Positions 16,499 to 25,331 of a stretch of DNA of 62,359 nt are shown here, in pieces (the stretch's first letter is position 1; each line of letters begins with the position of its first letter). This DNA is from Nitrospirota bacterium. Lineage in GTDB: Bacteria; Nitrospirota; Thermodesulfovibrionia; Thermodesulfovibrionales; Dissulfurispiraceae. Under the pieces are notes generated by a model. The model searched no databases. It was given only the letters and a program-made list of their open reading frames with translations, and was not told the origin of the DNA. A program made the position numbers and the translations under genes. The stretch is from the NCBI GenBank assembly GCA_015233365.1, contig JADFXU010000009.1, positions 4,400-66,758 of the forward strand, given 5' to 3'.

Positions 16499-16918
16499 TT
16501 ATACGTTGATTATGGAGTAGCGGTATGTGATTTTGGCGACGCCTTCAAGCGTTGCCTTGACAGAACAATATTTCTCCATTGATGATTCGATTGCTTTTTT
16601 GACAGCTTCTTCCTTGACATCCTTTCCGCTAATAATATACTCCAGTTCAATCGCGGTGAATTTCCTGGGATATTCCTCTGCCTGAGTTCCGGAAACCCTG
16701 ACCTCGAGGTCGTTCACCAGTTGTCTCTTTTTCTGCAGGATAGAGGCCACATCCATTCCTGAGCATCCTCCTATACCGACAAGAAGCAGCTCCATGGGCG
16801 TCATCCCCATGTTGGTCCCGCCGTGCGAGGAATCCGCATCCAGTACAACCGCATGATTGCTGCCTGATTCTCCGACAAACTGTAAACCGCCTGTCCATTT
16901 TACTTTAGCCTGCATCAT
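16499..16918 (-). CDS. OsmC family peroxiredoxin-like protein
   Basis: 139 residues. OsmC-type proteins reduce organic hydroperoxides with two cysteines. Seen here: MTPMELLLVGIGGCSGMDVASIL (Cys in the long helix) and MEKYCSVKATLEGVAKITY (second conserved Cys). Fold and length fit the YhfA-like OsmC branch. GGAGGCGCC lies just before the ATG. It leads a two-gene unit with the TraB-like gene. Confidence 0.88.
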   Translation of the reverse strand: MMQAKVKWTGGLQFVGESGSNHAVVLDADSSHGGTNMGMTPMELLLVGIGGCSGMDVASILQKKRQLVNDLEVRVSGTQAEEYPRKFTAIELEYIISGKDVKEEAVKKAIESSMEKYCSVKATLEGVAKITYRYSIINV

Positions 16919-16928
16919 GGCGCCTCCT

Positions 16929-17030
16929 TATTCCAAAGTAGTAAGTAGCAAGCAGCCAGTAGTAAGGGGGAAAAGGCGACTTATTTCATCCTTTCCATTT
17001 GCTACTTGCTACTTGCTGCTGTATTTGTGA
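16929..17030 (+). repeat. Short-word repeat facing its inverted copy (GTAGCAAGTAG family)
   Basis: Forward words AGTAGTAAGTAGCAAGCAG and CAGTAGTAAG at 16936-16965 face inverted words TTGCTACTTGCTACTTGCTG at 17001-17020, with an unrelated centre. The last codons and the TAG stop of ymdB (ending AASSK) are encoded within the right-hand words. Organisation matches the other word tracts, with yet another word. Confidence 0.6.
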
Positions 17031-17799
17031 CTTGCACTCTATGTATTGCAGAGGATCTTCCGCTGTTACTATCTATTTCGACAACTACGCCGCAAAGAAG
17101 CCCTACGCCGCCTGCAACGTCGTATTTTCTGGGCATATGATATAGAAATCTCTCTATTATCTGGTCTTTCTCAATTCCTATTACTGATAACTGCGGCCCT
17201 GTCATGCCTGCATCCGTAATGTAAGCCGTGCCCTGAGGCAGAATTTTCTCATCGGCAGTCTGTACATGGGTATGGGTCCCGATTACAGCGCTGACTTTGC
17301 CATCAAGATAGTAGGCAAAAGCTGTCTTCTCCGATGTAGCCTCCGCATGCATGTCAACGAATATTATGTCCGTCTCTGCCGAGAGCTGTTCAAGTTCAGT
17401 CAGGGTTGTCCTGAAAGGACAATTGAGAACGTTCATGAAAACCCTGCCGGACACATTGAGCACCGCGACTTTTTCCTTGTTCGGGAGCGTACATACAATA
17501 CTGCCGGCCCCGGGGACTCCGGAAGGGTAGTTGATGGGCCTCAATATCCTGTTCTCCTTGGCGATATAAGGAACAGCCTCTTTCTTGTCCCAAACGTGAT
17601 TACCTGTCGTAATTACATGGACGCCGCAATCAAAAAGCTCATTGGCAGTCTTTTCAGTTATTCCAAAACCGCCTGCTGCATTCTCGCCATTGGCGATAAC
17701 AAAGTCCAATTTATATTTTTGGGTAAGTCCCGGCAGAAGGGCCTTGACAGTCTGCCTGCCTATTTTGCCGACAATGTCACCGATAAACAAGATGTTCAT
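17002..17799 (-). CDS. ymdB: TIGR00282-type metallophosphoesterase
   Basis: 265 residues. YmdB-family phosphodiesterase, active on 2',3'-cyclic nucleotides in Bacillus. Metal-binding motifs: FIGDIVGKIGRQTV (Asp), IANGENAAGGFGIT (Glu-Asn), TTGNHVWDK (Asn-His), VDMHAEATSEK, and GTHTHVQTADE. It sits directly downstream of rny, an order found in many bacteria, and both may act in RNA turnover. The C-terminal TAASSK is encoded by an intergenic word repeat and is probably not functional. Confidence 0.92.
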   Translation of the reverse strand: MNILFIGDIVGKIGRQTVKALLPGLTQKYKLDFVIANGENAAGGFGITEKTANELFDCGVHVITTGNHVWDKKEAVPYIAKENRILRPINYPSGVPGAGSIVCTLPNKEKVAVLNVSGRVFMNVLNCPFRTTLTELEQLSAETDIIFVDMHAEATSEKTAFAYYLDGKVSAVIGTHTHVQTADEKILPQGTAYITDAGMTGPQLSVIGIEKDQIIERFLYHMPRKYDVAGGVGLLCGVVVEIDSNSGRSSAIHRVQVTNTAASSK

Positions 17800-17844
17800 A
17801 ATAGGAGCGTTATAGCTCTGCCGGACGCTGTACTCTGCAGGCGG

Positions 17845-19410
17845 CTATTTTGCATAGTCGACATAGCGTGCTTCCCGTATAACAGTCACTTTTATCTGGC
17901 CGGGATATGTCATCTCCGACTCAATCTTTCGCGCAAGATCTTTAGACACAACCGCGCACATGGCGTCATCCATATCGTCGGGCTTTACAATGATTCTTAT
18001 TTCCCTTCCCGCCTGAATTGCATAACATTTTTCTACGCCGTTAAACGACATGGCAAGTTCTTCAAGCTTTTCAAGCCGCTTTAAATAATTTTCTATGCTC
18101 TCTCTTCTTACCCCCGGCCGTGCCGCTGACAGGGCGTCTCCTGCAGCAACGAGCGCAGACTCAACACACGTGAAGTCCAATTCTCCATGGTGTGCCTGAA
18201 TGGCATTCACAACTTTGTCGTTTTCACCGTATTTTTTTGAAATCGACGCTCCGATGTCCTGGTGCGAGCCTTCTATTTCATGATCGACCGCTTTCCCTAT
18301 ATCATGCAGCAGGCCGCCGCGCTTCGCAAGTTTAACATCAACACCAAGTTCACCGGCCATCATGCCTGCAAGGTAAGCTACCTCCTTGGAATGCTGGAGT
18401 ATGTTTTGGCCGTATGAGGAGCGGTATTTCAAGCGTCCTATAGTCTTAATCAGTTCCGGATGAATTCCGGAAATGCCGAGGTCGAAGACCGCTTTTTCTC
18501 CTTCTTCCCTGATTGTTATTTCAATCTCTTTTTTAACTTTTTCGACCAATTCCTCTATCCGGGCCGGGTGGATCCTGCCGTCGTTGACAAGGCGCTCAAG
18601 CGCTATTCTTGCGATCTCTCTCCTTACAGGATCATGGGCGGAAAGTGTCACAAGTTCAGGCGTGTCATCAATTACAATATCTACCCCTGTAGCCGCTTCA
18701 AACGTCCTGATATTCCTGCCTTCCCTGCCAATGATTCTCCCTTTCATTTCATCATTGGGGAGGCTCACGGCAGAGACCGTAGCATCGGCAATATAATCAC
18801 TGGCATATCTTTGAACGGCCAGGCTTATGATCTCTTTGGATTTCTTTTCTGCCGACTCCCTAACTTCATCTTCAATTTTCTTGGCAAGTTTGGCGGCTTC
18901 AAATCTGGACTCCTCTTCTACCCTTCTCAGCAGTTCCTTCCTGGCTTCTTCAGCAGTGCCGCCGGCTATTTTCTCAAGCACCTGGGTCTGTTCCCGGATA
19001 ATCTGCGTATATTGGTTTTCTTTGTCTATCAGTGAACGTTCTCTCCCGCTGTACTCTTTTTCTTTTCTGTTCAGCTCATGGTCCCTTTTCTCGAGCTGGT
19101 CAATCTTTTTATCAAGTTGTTCCTCTTTTTGCCTGACCCGCCTGTCAAGTTGATTGAGTTCCTTTGTCCGCTCACGAATTTCTCTCTCTGCTTCAATCTT
19201 TGCCTGATATGCCTGGTCTTTTGCGGCAATAACCGCCTCTTTTTTAATTGACTCTACTTCGCGTTTCGCATCTTCGAGTAAATGCTCCTGCTCTCTCTTT
19301 ATCGATTCTCTTTCAGATTTAAGCGTGATCCTGTAAAAAGTAAAGAAGACTATGGTGCTCGCGATGCCCACAACAATAGCTATCAGAATATAGATTACAG
19401 TGTTACTCAT
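17845..19410 (-). CDS. rny: Ribonuclease Y
   Basis: 521 residues. Membrane-anchored endoribonuclease that starts mRNA decay. Residues 1-25 are a transmembrane helix, ~28-200 a long charged coiled coil, ~210-275 a KH RNA-binding domain ([20 protein letters not shown]), ~335-430 an HD domain with catalytic [12 protein letters not shown], and the end a short C-terminal domain. All parts are intact. GGAGGACAG precedes the ATG. Upstream on the same strand is the 6S RNA candidate. Confidence 0.96.
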   Translation of the reverse strand: MSNTVIYILIAIVVGIASTIVFFTFYRITLKSERESIKREQEHLLEDAKREVESIKKEAVIAAKDQAYQAKIEAEREIRERTKELNQLDRRVRQKEEQLDKKIDQLEKRDHELNRKEKEYSGRERSLIDKENQYTQIIREQTQVLEKIAGGTAEEARKELLRRVEEESRFEAAKLAKKIEDEVRESAEKKSKEIISLAVQRYASDYIADATVSAVSLPNDEMKGRIIGREGRNIRTFEAATGVDIVIDDTPELVTLSAHDPVRREIARIALERLVNDGRIHPARIEELVEKVKKEIEITIREEGEKAVFDLGISGIHPELIKTIGRLKYRSSYGQNILQHSKEVAYLAGMMAGELGVDVKLAKRGGLLHDIGKAVDHEIEGSHQDIGASISKKYGENDKVVNAIQAHHGELDFTCVESALVAAGDALSAARPGVRRESIENYLKRLEKLEELAMSFNGVEKCYAIQAGREIRIIVKPDDMDDAMCAVVSKDLARKIESEMTYPGQIKVTVIREARYVDYAK

Positions 19411-19445
19411 CAGGCTGTCCTCCTGTCGTATTTAAAAACCGTTTA

Positions 19446-19514
19446 AACCGAGCTAAGAGCTAAGTGCCGATAGCTAAGCGCTCCAGGCTCTCAGCTCTTG
19501 GCTATTAGCTGCTA
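19446..19514 (+). repeat. Short-word repeat facing its inverted copy (GCTAAGAG family)
   Basis: Words GAGCTAAGAGCTAAGTGCC and ATAGCTAAGCGCTCC are followed by inverted words GGCTCTCAGCTCTTGGC and TATTAGCTGC. This is the same word family as 8441-8525, here between rny and the 6S RNA region. Confidence 0.55.
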
Positions 19515-19774
19515 TAAACGGGTTAAAATTACCAGGGACAGAATGGATAGGTGTGCAACGGAAAGCCTAAAAGCTGCGCTTCGCTCTCAAAAAGTCTGTG
19601 ACTCTTTGAGGTAGCGTAGATACAAGGGTCAGGAAACAATGGTTGAGCAAAAAATGCATATGCAATACATAGGATTGAACGCATCATCTGTATTGTAAAC
19701 CCTGTGACACTCGTATAAGAGCATCCTGACTCCTTTATCTTTAAAAAATGCAATGGCCTATCCAATTTGCCCCC
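19515..19774. other. Non-coding stretch with no recognised feature
   Basis: No ORF with recognisable sequence on either strand. The segment lies between the word repeat and the foldback, downstream of the 6S RNA candidate on the minus strand. Short local inverted repeats are present, but I cannot assign them. Confidence 0.4.
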
Positions 19775-19863
19775 ATTAGTAATTACCATCACTGGCGTAC
19801 CGCTTACGGCGTAACAGCTATCGCTCTATAATGCTGTACGCCTGAGTGTTGATAATTACTAAT
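19775..19863. repeat. 89-bp foldback with ~26-bp imperfect inverted arms
   Basis: The left arm (19775-19800, ATTAGTAATTA...CACTGGCGTAC) matches the reverse complement of the right arm (19836-19863, GTACGCC...TAATTACTAAT) with few mismatches, enclosing 35 bp. The outermost 11 bp of each arm are perfect. No coding capacity. It could be a miniature mobile foldback or a strong hairpin just downstream of the 6S RNA on the minus strand. Confidence 0.6.
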
Positions 19864-19884
19864 GTTTCAAGCATCTGTATTTAA

Positions 19885-20062
19885 AACCCACCCTGCCGTG
19901 TAGGCCGAGCTTAGATCTCTCTCCTTAAAAAGTGGGTGCCTTGAAAGTAACTTAGGCTCTCTCCGCGCGGGAAGATATGCACACCGTTTACCTTACGCCA
20001 GCTCCCGAAAGATCTAATTTGCGAGATCAACATTCCCCCCTAATCACTCAACAGGGCAGGTA
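19885..20062 (-). ncRNA. ssrS: 6S RNA candidate
   Basis: On the minus strand a 13-bp closing stem pairs 20061-20049 (ACCTGCCCTGTTG) with 19898-19886 (CGGCAGGGTGGGT), counting G-U pairs, and encloses about 150 nt. The 3' half contains TTTCAAGGCACCCACTTTT, close to a sequence typical of proteobacterial 6S RNAs. The total length of ~178 nt fits. 6S RNA binds sigma-70 holoenzyme as a promoter mimic. The genes rny and ymdB follow on the same strand, and 6S RNA commonly occurs in this neighbourhood. The ends are set only by the closing stem. Confidence 0.7.
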
Positions 20063-20161
20063 TATCATACCTACCCATTATTAAAGCAGAAAATATGGTA
20101 TATAAGCAACTAAAATCGTAAGCAATAGCGCACGTTAACGGAAAATACGCATAGCGGCTGC

Positions 20162-20191
20162 TTGAATACAGGCACACCCGCGTGGTATGAT
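20162..20191 (+). promoter_or_regulatory. Promoter deciding the lytic transglycosylase start
   Basis: TTGAAT at 20162-20167, an 18-nt spacer and TATGAT at 20186-20191. The -10 box overlaps a first ATG (20187), so that ATG cannot be in the transcript. The second in-frame ATG at 20199 lies 7 nt beyond the box, where transcription should begin. This implies a leaderless mRNA starting at Met 20199. Confidence 0.62.
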
Positions 20192-20198
20192 TTTTTTA

Positions 20199-20903
20199 AT
20201 GGAGGCGCTCCTCGTTCTACTGCTGGTTTTATTTTCGGCCTTTGATTCCAATGCCGATATTTATAAGCAGATATCGGATGACGGCGTCATTGTATTCTCC
20301 AACGCCGGTTCAGGCGCTGACAGCAAGATCGTTGTCAGAGAAAAGAACGCGACATGGAAGGGTGATAAACATCCTGATCCCGGTTGCTCCCGTGAAACAT
20401 TTCGCGAAACTGTCGAGGAAAAGGCAAGACACTATAATGTCGATCCCCAACTGGTTAGCGCGGTGATAAGGGCGGAATCGAACTGGAACCCGGCTGCAGT
20501 GTCTGCAAAAGGCGCTCTCGGTCTAATGCAGCTTATGCCGTCCACTGCCGCTCTCCTGGGTGTGACAAATCCCTTCGATCCGGCAGAAAACATAGAGGGT
20601 GGGGTGCGTTATATAGGTAATCTGATTGAACGGTTCAACGGTAATCTTATTCTGGCGCTTGCAGCCTACAATGCGGGGCCGGGTCTGGTCGTGAAGAAAG
20701 GCGCGGTGCCATCAATTCCTGAGACAGTGTCTTATGTAAACAGAGTTATGCAATATTATAATAGCGGAAGGGGTTTGGCCTTTAACGCGGATGAAATAGG
20801 ACGGGAAGTGAAGAAAGAATTTGTCAGGATGAAGAAAATTATTTTGGAAGACGGAACATTGCTTTTTACAAATACATACAATTGCGTTGCCAAATCATAT
20901 TGA
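20199..20903 (+). CDS. Periplasmic lytic transglycosylase (SLT family) with DUF4124-like N-terminus
   Basis: About 234 residues. Cleaves peptidoglycan glycan strands. A signal peptide (EALLVLLLVLFSAFDSNA) is followed by a DUF4124-like strand (DIYKQISDDGVIVFSN). The SLT domain at ~70-190 shows VSAVIRAESNWNP (catalytic Glu), GALGLMQLMPSTA and LAAYNAGPG. The final segment (KIILEDGTLLFTNT) resembles a second DUF4124 strand pair. I use ATG 20199 rather than 20187 because of the overlapping -10 box. nadA follows after 15 bp. Confidence 0.88.
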   Translation: MEALLVLLLVLFSAFDSNADIYKQISDDGVIVFSNAGSGADSKIVVREKNATWKGDKHPDPGCSRETFRETVEEKARHYNVDPQLVSAVIRAESNWNPAAVSAKGALGLMQLMPSTAALLGVTNPFDPAENIEGGVRYIGNLIERFNGNLILALAAYNAGPGLVVKKGAVPSIPETVSYVNRVMQYYNSGRGLAFNADEIGREVKKEFVRMKKIILEDGTLLFTNTYNCVAKSY

Positions 20904-20918
20904 GAATAAAAGGACCTG

Positions 20919-21905
20919 ATGCCCCTTGCCCTTCAAACACTTAGAGAAGAAATCCTCGAACTGAAGCATAGAAGGAAGGCTGTAATACTCGCTCATAATT
21001 ATCAAAGAGACGAGGTGCAGGACATTGCCGATTTTGTCGGCGACTCACTTGAACTTTCACGGAACGCTGCTGCCATGGATTGCGAGGTCATAGTATTCTG
21101 CGGCGTCGATTTTATGGCGGAGAGCGCCTCCATACTGTCTCCTCATAAAACAGTGCTTCTTTCAGAGATAAACGCCACCTGTCCCATGGCTGAGATGATC
21201 CAGGTGGATGCCCCGAGATCGGTGAGGCCATCATATCCCGGATACGAGATTCAGCCCTCTTTTGTTTTTCCTCATAATTTTACACTCAGGGACATTAAGG
21301 CGCGATATCCGGGAGTGCCTGTAGTTGCCTATGTAAATACTACTGCAGAGGTCAAGGCGGAGAGCGATATTTGTTGTACTTCAGCGAATGTTGTAAAAAT
21401 AATTGAATCGCTGCCGAATGAGCGGGTCATTTGCGTCCCTGACAGGAACCTTTCGATGTGGGCCGCAAGGAATACGGGCAAGCAGATTATCGCATGGGAC
21501 GGATTTTGTCACGTGCACGACAGGGTAACCAAGGCCGATGTTTACAAGGCGCGAGAGGCGCATCCCTCGGCCCTTTTGATGGCGCACCCGGAATGCAGGC
21601 CGGAAGTCCTGGAACTTGCCGATCATGTGACCAGCACCTCGGGGATGCTGCGGTTTGCGCAGTCTTCCGATGCGGCGGAATTTATCGTGGGGACAGAACT
21701 GGGGATAATGCACCGGATGCGAAAGGAAAACCCGGACAAGATTTTTCACCCGCTCAGGACCGACATGATCTGTCCGAATATGAAAAAAACCACATTAAAC
21801 AGCGTGTTACGTGCACTCAAGGAAAACACATATATTGTAAAAGTTCCGGAAGAGGTCAGGGTCCCGGCAAAAAGGGCCCTCGACAGAATGCTCGAAGTAT
21901 CATAA
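20919..21905 (+). CDS. nadA: Quinolinate synthase
   Basis: 328 residues. [4Fe-4S] enzyme joining iminoaspartate and DHAP into quinolinate for NAD synthesis. Motifs: ILAHNYQRDEVQDIADFVGDSLELSR, VIVFCGVDFMAESA, NTTAEVKAESDICCTSANV, HPECRPEVLELADHVTSTSGML, and DMICPNMKKTTL, with three cysteines at cluster-ligand positions. No nadB or nadC adjoins it. AAAGGACC precedes the ATG. Confidence 0.96.
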   Translation: MPLALQTLREEILELKHRRKAVILAHNYQRDEVQDIADFVGDSLELSRNAAAMDCEVIVFCGVDFMAESASILSPHKTVLLSEINATCPMAEMIQVDAPRSVRPSYPGYEIQPSFVFPHNFTLRDIKARYPGVPVVAYVNTTAEVKAESDICCTSANVVKIIESLPNERVICVPDRNLSMWAARNTGKQIIAWDGFCHVHDRVTKADVYKAREAHPSALLMAHPECRPEVLELADHVTSTSGMLRFAQSSDAAEFIVGTELGIMHRMRKENPDKIFHPLRTDMICPNMKKTTLNSVLRALKENTYIVKVPEEVRVPAKRALDRMLEVS

Positions 21906-21921
21906 CCTGCACAGTTCAGGC

Positions 21922-22105
21922 GTGTAATGAAGGATATGTCTCTTACGCTCAGACGCTGCGTCCTGACAGTTCTAACGGCTCTTTTCGCTACAAGCGCAAA
22001 ATTCAGCCCTTCGGGCTTCAGTTTCGCGCTTGCTTCACTCTCACTTCGCCGAGAACTGTTACCAGGACTCCGCGATTCGCTCCAGAGACATATCCTTCAT
22101 TACAC
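21922..22105. repeat. 184-bp foldback element with perfect 22-bp terminal inverted repeats
   Basis: The left end (21922-21943, beginning GTGTAATGAAGG) is the exact reverse complement of the right end (22084-22105). A second, imperfect inner pair (GTCCTGACAGTTCT near 21960 and AGAACTGTTACCAGGAC near 22060) extends the foldback. There is no plausible gene inside and no clear target-site duplication. It looks like a MITE or a large structured intergenic element. Its right end contributes ATTACA, 17 nt before the TATACT preceding the next gene. Confidence 0.7.
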
Positions 22106-22140
22106 TATCCAAATTGCCGGTTATACTAATGCCATAGCTT

Positions 22141-23313
22141 ATGTCACTGCTTAAACAAAAAATTATCGATAAAATCAGGGCGGAAGGGCCTATAAGTTTC
22201 GAGACCTTCATGTCCATGGCTCTCTATGATCCTGAATCAGGGTACTATACCCGGGAGTCAACGGAAATAGGCAGGGCAGGGGATTTTTACACTAGTCCTC
22301 ACCTCCACAGGATTTTCGGGATTATGATCGGCAGGCAGATAGAGGAGATGTGGGGGATAATTGGAAAGCCTGACAGGTTCAGCATTGTTGAAATGGGAGC
22401 GGGCATGGGATATCTCGCAAAGGATATGCTCGATTATATCAGCACAAAAGAGCTGTTCGGGCATATTGATTACACCATAATTGAACTTAACCCGGTTATA
22501 CGTGACAGGCAGAAATCCCTTCTGAAAGACTATGCCGGGAAAATGAGCTGGGTATCCGGCCCCGGCGATATCGGAACAATTACAGGATGCTTTCTCTCAA
22601 ATGAACTGCTGGATGCCTTGCCGGTGCATCTTGTAACGATGGGGGATATGCTGACGGAGATTTTTGTGTCCATCGGGGATAAGCAGGGTGATGATCAGGA
22701 CAATCAGTTCATTGAGGTGCAAGTTCCCTGTGACAACAATATCAAGTCATATTTAAAGGAGTTCTCGATAGACTTGCCCGCAGGGTATAAAACCGAAATC
22801 AATCTAAAAATCAGGAATTGGTTGGAAGATATATCCGGCAAACTTGAAAAAGGATTTGTCCTTACAATAGATTATGGGTATTCTTCTGCTGAATACTACA
22901 GCGAAGAACGCAGCACCGGCACTCTCCTTTGCTACCATAAACACCAGTTGAATGAAGATCCGTATCAGCATATAGGAGAGCAGGATATTACAGCGCACGT
23001 AAACTTTTCAGCGGTGAAGAAGTGGGGAGAGGCATTGGGGCTGAGGACGGACGGTTATTGTCCCCAGGGCACGTATTTAGTGGCCCTTGGAATTGATGAA
23101 GCAATAACTCAACTGTTCGGCGACTCTCCTGACCCATTTCCAACCCCAAAAAGTGTTCCACTTTTCGGGGACCCATTCCAGATGGCTCAAATCAAGGGTC
23201 TGATTTTCCCGCAGGGGATGGGGGCTTCGCATCAGGTGATGGTGCAGAGCAAAGGGATTGACGCGGCAAGGCTGCGCGGGTTTACGCTTAGGAACCATGC
23301 GGAAAGGCTCTAG
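22141..23313 (+). CDS. SAM-dependent methyltransferase of the MidA/NDUFAF7 family (DUF185)
   Basis: 390 residues. The family methylates an arginine of a complex I subunit in mitochondria; bacterial targets are unproven. Visible parts: SFETFMSMALYDPESGYYTR, IGRAGDFYTSPHLHRIFG, a Rossmann motif FSIVEMGAGMGYLAKDML, CFLSNELLDALPVHL, and FVLTIDYGYSSAEYY. Length is normal. No Shine-Dalgarno; a TATACT at 22122-22127 lies 13 nt before the ATG, giving a very short leader. Confidence 0.88.
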   Translation: MSLLKQKIIDKIRAEGPISFETFMSMALYDPESGYYTRESTEIGRAGDFYTSPHLHRIFGIMIGRQIEEMWGIIGKPDRFSIVEMGAGMGYLAKDMLDYISTKELFGHIDYTIIELNPVIRDRQKSLLKDYAGKMSWVSGPGDIGTITGCFLSNELLDALPVHLVTMGDMLTEIFVSIGDKQGDDQDNQFIEVQVPCDNNIKSYLKEFSIDLPAGYKTEINLKIRNWLEDISGKLEKGFVLTIDYGYSSAEYYSEERSTGTLLCYHKHQLNEDPYQHIGEQDITAHVNFSAVKKWGEALGLRTDGYCPQGTYLVALGIDEAITQLFGDSPDPFPTPKSVPLFGDPFQMAQIKGLIFPQGMGASHQVMVQSKGIDAARLRGFTLRNHAERL

Positions 23314-23355
23314 GGCAGGCAGGCCACAGTGCTTCCTGCTCTTTACTATATGGTT

Positions 23356-24129
23356 TTATCTCTGCGGCAGAGACGAGACAAGGGCATCGAGACGGCGCAT
23401 GCTTTTCAGGACACGCTCGGGGGAATGCGACTCTATAGTGAGAATGAGCTGATCATGTTTTATCGAACTGAATAATGTTTTAAAATCGAATGTGCCGTCC
23501 CAGATTGGCAGGTGCTGGTCAGCGCTCCTGTCGTTGTCATGCAGATGCAGTTCGATGAGATAGGGGCCAAGATTGTCGAGCCACTCGGTCAGGGGGACTG
23601 TTGAGAAAAGGTTGCAGTGGCCGGTGTCAAAGCATATGCCGAAATTGGGTGAATCCATTTCTTTCATCAGCAGCCTGAGATTTGCGGGTTTGTCCTCGAA
23701 GATGTTCTCGATCGCTATCTTTACGCCGATATCTTTTGCCTTTTCGTTAAGAGGGACCCATGTTTCAAGACTCTTCTCCAGCCAGAGATCCATCGAAAGC
23801 CCGTACTTCCATTTTTCATAACCTGAATGAAAGACTATGCATTCAGGCTTTAAAAGCCCGGCGATTTTCAGCATTTGGTTAAAGCGCGATATTGTCGCCT
23901 CGCGCACTTTTTTATCTATCGCGCCCGGGCACAAGTCCATAAAAGGGGCGTGTATGGAAAGCGACGGGGTATAGGACAAAGAGGTCCTTAATGTGTCCGG
24001 AGAAAGGGTATCTATTGCATCCAGGGTGGCCGCATTAATATAAATTTCGAGGTTGAGTCTGTGCCGGTTTAGAAATTCCAGGTGTGCTGCTATTTTTTCG
24101 TAGGGCACATGGATATGGGGAGCAGACAT
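23356..24129 (-). CDS. Xylose isomerase-like TIM-barrel protein
   Basis: 257 residues. Resembles the sugar phosphate isomerase/epimerase superfamily: SYTPSLSIHAPFMDLCPG, CIVFHSGYEKW, GVKIAIENIFEDKPANLRLLM, FGICFDTGHCNLF, YLIELHLHDNDRSADQHLPIWDGTFDF, and LILTIESH. The Glu, Asp/His, His and Glu residues on successive strands match a divalent-metal site. The sugar substrate cannot be told. It lies 7 nt after the FmdB-type zinc-ribbon gene on the same strand, so the two are probably co-transcribed. Confidence 0.82.
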   Translation of the reverse strand: MSAPHIHVPYEKIAAHLEFLNRHRLNLEIYINAATLDAIDTLSPDTLRTSLSYTPSLSIHAPFMDLCPGAIDKKVREATISRFNQMLKIAGLLKPECIVFHSGYEKWKYGLSMDLWLEKSLETWVPLNEKAKDIGVKIAIENIFEDKPANLRLLMKEMDSPNFGICFDTGHCNLFSTVPLTEWLDNLGPYLIELHLHDNDRSADQHLPIWDGTFDFKTLFSSIKHDQLILTIESHSPERVLKSMRRLDALVSSLPQR

Positions 24130-24136
24130 TGTATTG

Positions 24137-24451
24137 TTATGATGCGGCTACAGTCTCTTTTTTGGTTTCAGGTTCAGCTTTTTTCGCATCCTCGGCCTTG
24201 GACCCTGTTTTTGTGTCAGCAGTTTTTTCGGCCTTCCTGTTTTCAGAGGTCTTTATTTCTGCTCCAGTGTCTTTAGCAGCATAATCGGTTTTATACCAGC
24301 CTGTTCCTTTCAGGACAAAGGAACTGTTCGAGATAAGCTTCTTCAATTGACCGCCGCATTCAGGGCAGACTGCAAGCGGGGCATCGCTGAATTTTTGCAT
24401 AGCCTCGGAGATTTTCTCGCAGACAAGGCATTGATACTCATATATAGGCAT
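24137..24451 (-). CDS. FmdB-family zinc-ribbon protein
   Basis: 104 residues from the ATG at 24449-24451, preceded by GAGGAGAG. It opens with the family signature MPIYEYQCLVCEK and has two Cys pairs (C8-C11, C29-C32) forming a zinc ribbon, then SNSSFVLKGTGWYKTDY. The C-terminal half is Lys/Glu/Thr-rich and disordered (KTGSKAEDAKKAEPETKKET). Function of the family is not established; it may regulate transcription. An upstream ATG at 24481 would break the usual MPxYEY start. Confidence 0.88.
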   Translation of the reverse strand: MPIYEYQCLVCEKISEAMQKFSDAPLAVCPECGGQLKKLISNSSFVLKGTGWYKTDYAAKDTGAEIKTSENRKAEKTADTKTGSKAEDAKKAEPETKKETVAAS

Positions 24452-24621
24452 GTTGACTCTCCTCTTCCAGAATGATATCAATTAATATAATACTACTTTC
24501 ATTGGGCTAAAGGCAAAGAGGAAACCCATGCAGCATATAAGGAAAGCAGAAGAAGGGGAGCACCCTGTACTCGGCGTTTCAATTCCTCTACCGATCCCTT
24601 CCTTAGCGGGTGTGTATTTGA

Positions 24622-24650
24622 TTGACTTTAGAGTGGAAATTCTGTTTAAA
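24622..24650 (+). promoter_or_regulatory. Promoter of the rplU-rpmA operon
   Basis: TTGACT at 24622-24627, a 17-nt spacer and TTTAAA at 24645-24650, about 33 nt before the rplU ATG. A clear Shine-Dalgarno GGGGGTGAG follows, unlike the leaderless genes in this window. Confidence 0.5.
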
Positions 24651-24682
24651 TATACATTCGAAATTATTTCGGGGGTGAGTGC

Positions 24683-24997
24683 ATGTATGCAATAGTTGAA
24701 GCAGCCGGCGAGCAGATAAAAATATCATCGGGAGACACAGTTAAAGTCAATAAGATCAACGCCGATGCCAATACTGAAATAGTGATTGACAGAGTTTTGA
24801 TGATTGAAGACAATGGTAAGGCTATATGGGGCGATCCCTATGTGAAAGGCGCAAGCGTCAAGGCAGAGGTTCTGGGATCTATGAAGGGCGACAAGGTTAT
24901 GGTGTTGAGAACCACCCCTAAAAAGGCGCACAATAAAATCGTAGGACACAGGCAGCAGTATACGACATTAAAGATTAAAGAGATAACTGTAGGATAA
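24683..24997 (+). CDS. rplU: 50S ribosomal protein L21
   Basis: 104 residues, normal length. Binds 23S r[56 protein letters not shown] and [22 protein letters not shown] are family-typical. First gene of the rplU-rpmA-obgE group. Confidence 0.97.
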   Translation: MYAIVEAAGEQIKISSGDTVKVNKINADANTEIVIDRVLMIEDNGKAIWGDPYVKGASVKAEVLGSMKGDKVMVLRTTPKKAHNKIVGHRQQYTTLKIKEITVG

Positions 24998-25009
24998 CGG
25001 AGGTCGGCA

Positions 25010-25294
25010 ATGGCGCATAAGAAAGGTGTTGGAAGCTCGAGGAATGGACGCGACAGCGCGTCACAGAGGCTTGGTGTAAAGAGGTTCGGCGGAGAGTTCG
25101 TGCGTGCAGGCAGCATTATTGTCCGGCAGCGCGGGACCAAGGTCCATAATGGCGCGAATGTCGGCGTGGGATCGGACGATACGCTCTTCGCATTGATAGA
25201 CGGCGTTGTTACTTTTGAGAGAAAAGATAAGACCAGGAAAAAGGTCAGCGTATATCCGGTAACAGAAGCTCCGCAGACACCGGTTACAGTATAA
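25010..25294 (+). CDS. rpmA: 50S ribosomal protein L27
   Basis: 94 residues. Its N-terminus reaches the peptidyl-transferase centre. [28 protein letters not shown] and [29 protein letters not shown] are diagnostic. There is no N-terminal extension of the kind cleaved in Firmicutes. GGAGGTCGGCA precedes the ATG. Confidence 0.97.
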   Translation: MAHKKGVGSSRNGRDSASQRLGVKRFGGEFVRAGSIIVRQRGTKVHNGANVGVGSDDTLFALIDGVVTFERKDKTRKKVSVYPVTEAPQTPVTV

Positions 25295-25331
25295 AGTCAT
25301 ACATTAAGAATACCTGAGGGAGATACATGAG

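Noticed and set aside
8441-19514. Interpreting the word tracts as a CRISPR array
   Set aside because: Words are imperfect, contiguous, inverted within each locus, and lack regular unique spacers or cas genes.
21458-22154. Open frames running through the end of nadA and the 184-bp foldback
   Set aside because: One overlaps nadA in another frame and the other lies inside the inverted-repeat element; neither resembles a protein.
24530-24682. 55-codon ORF upstream of rplU
   Set aside because: It runs over the promoter and into the rplU start in another frame and resembles no protein.
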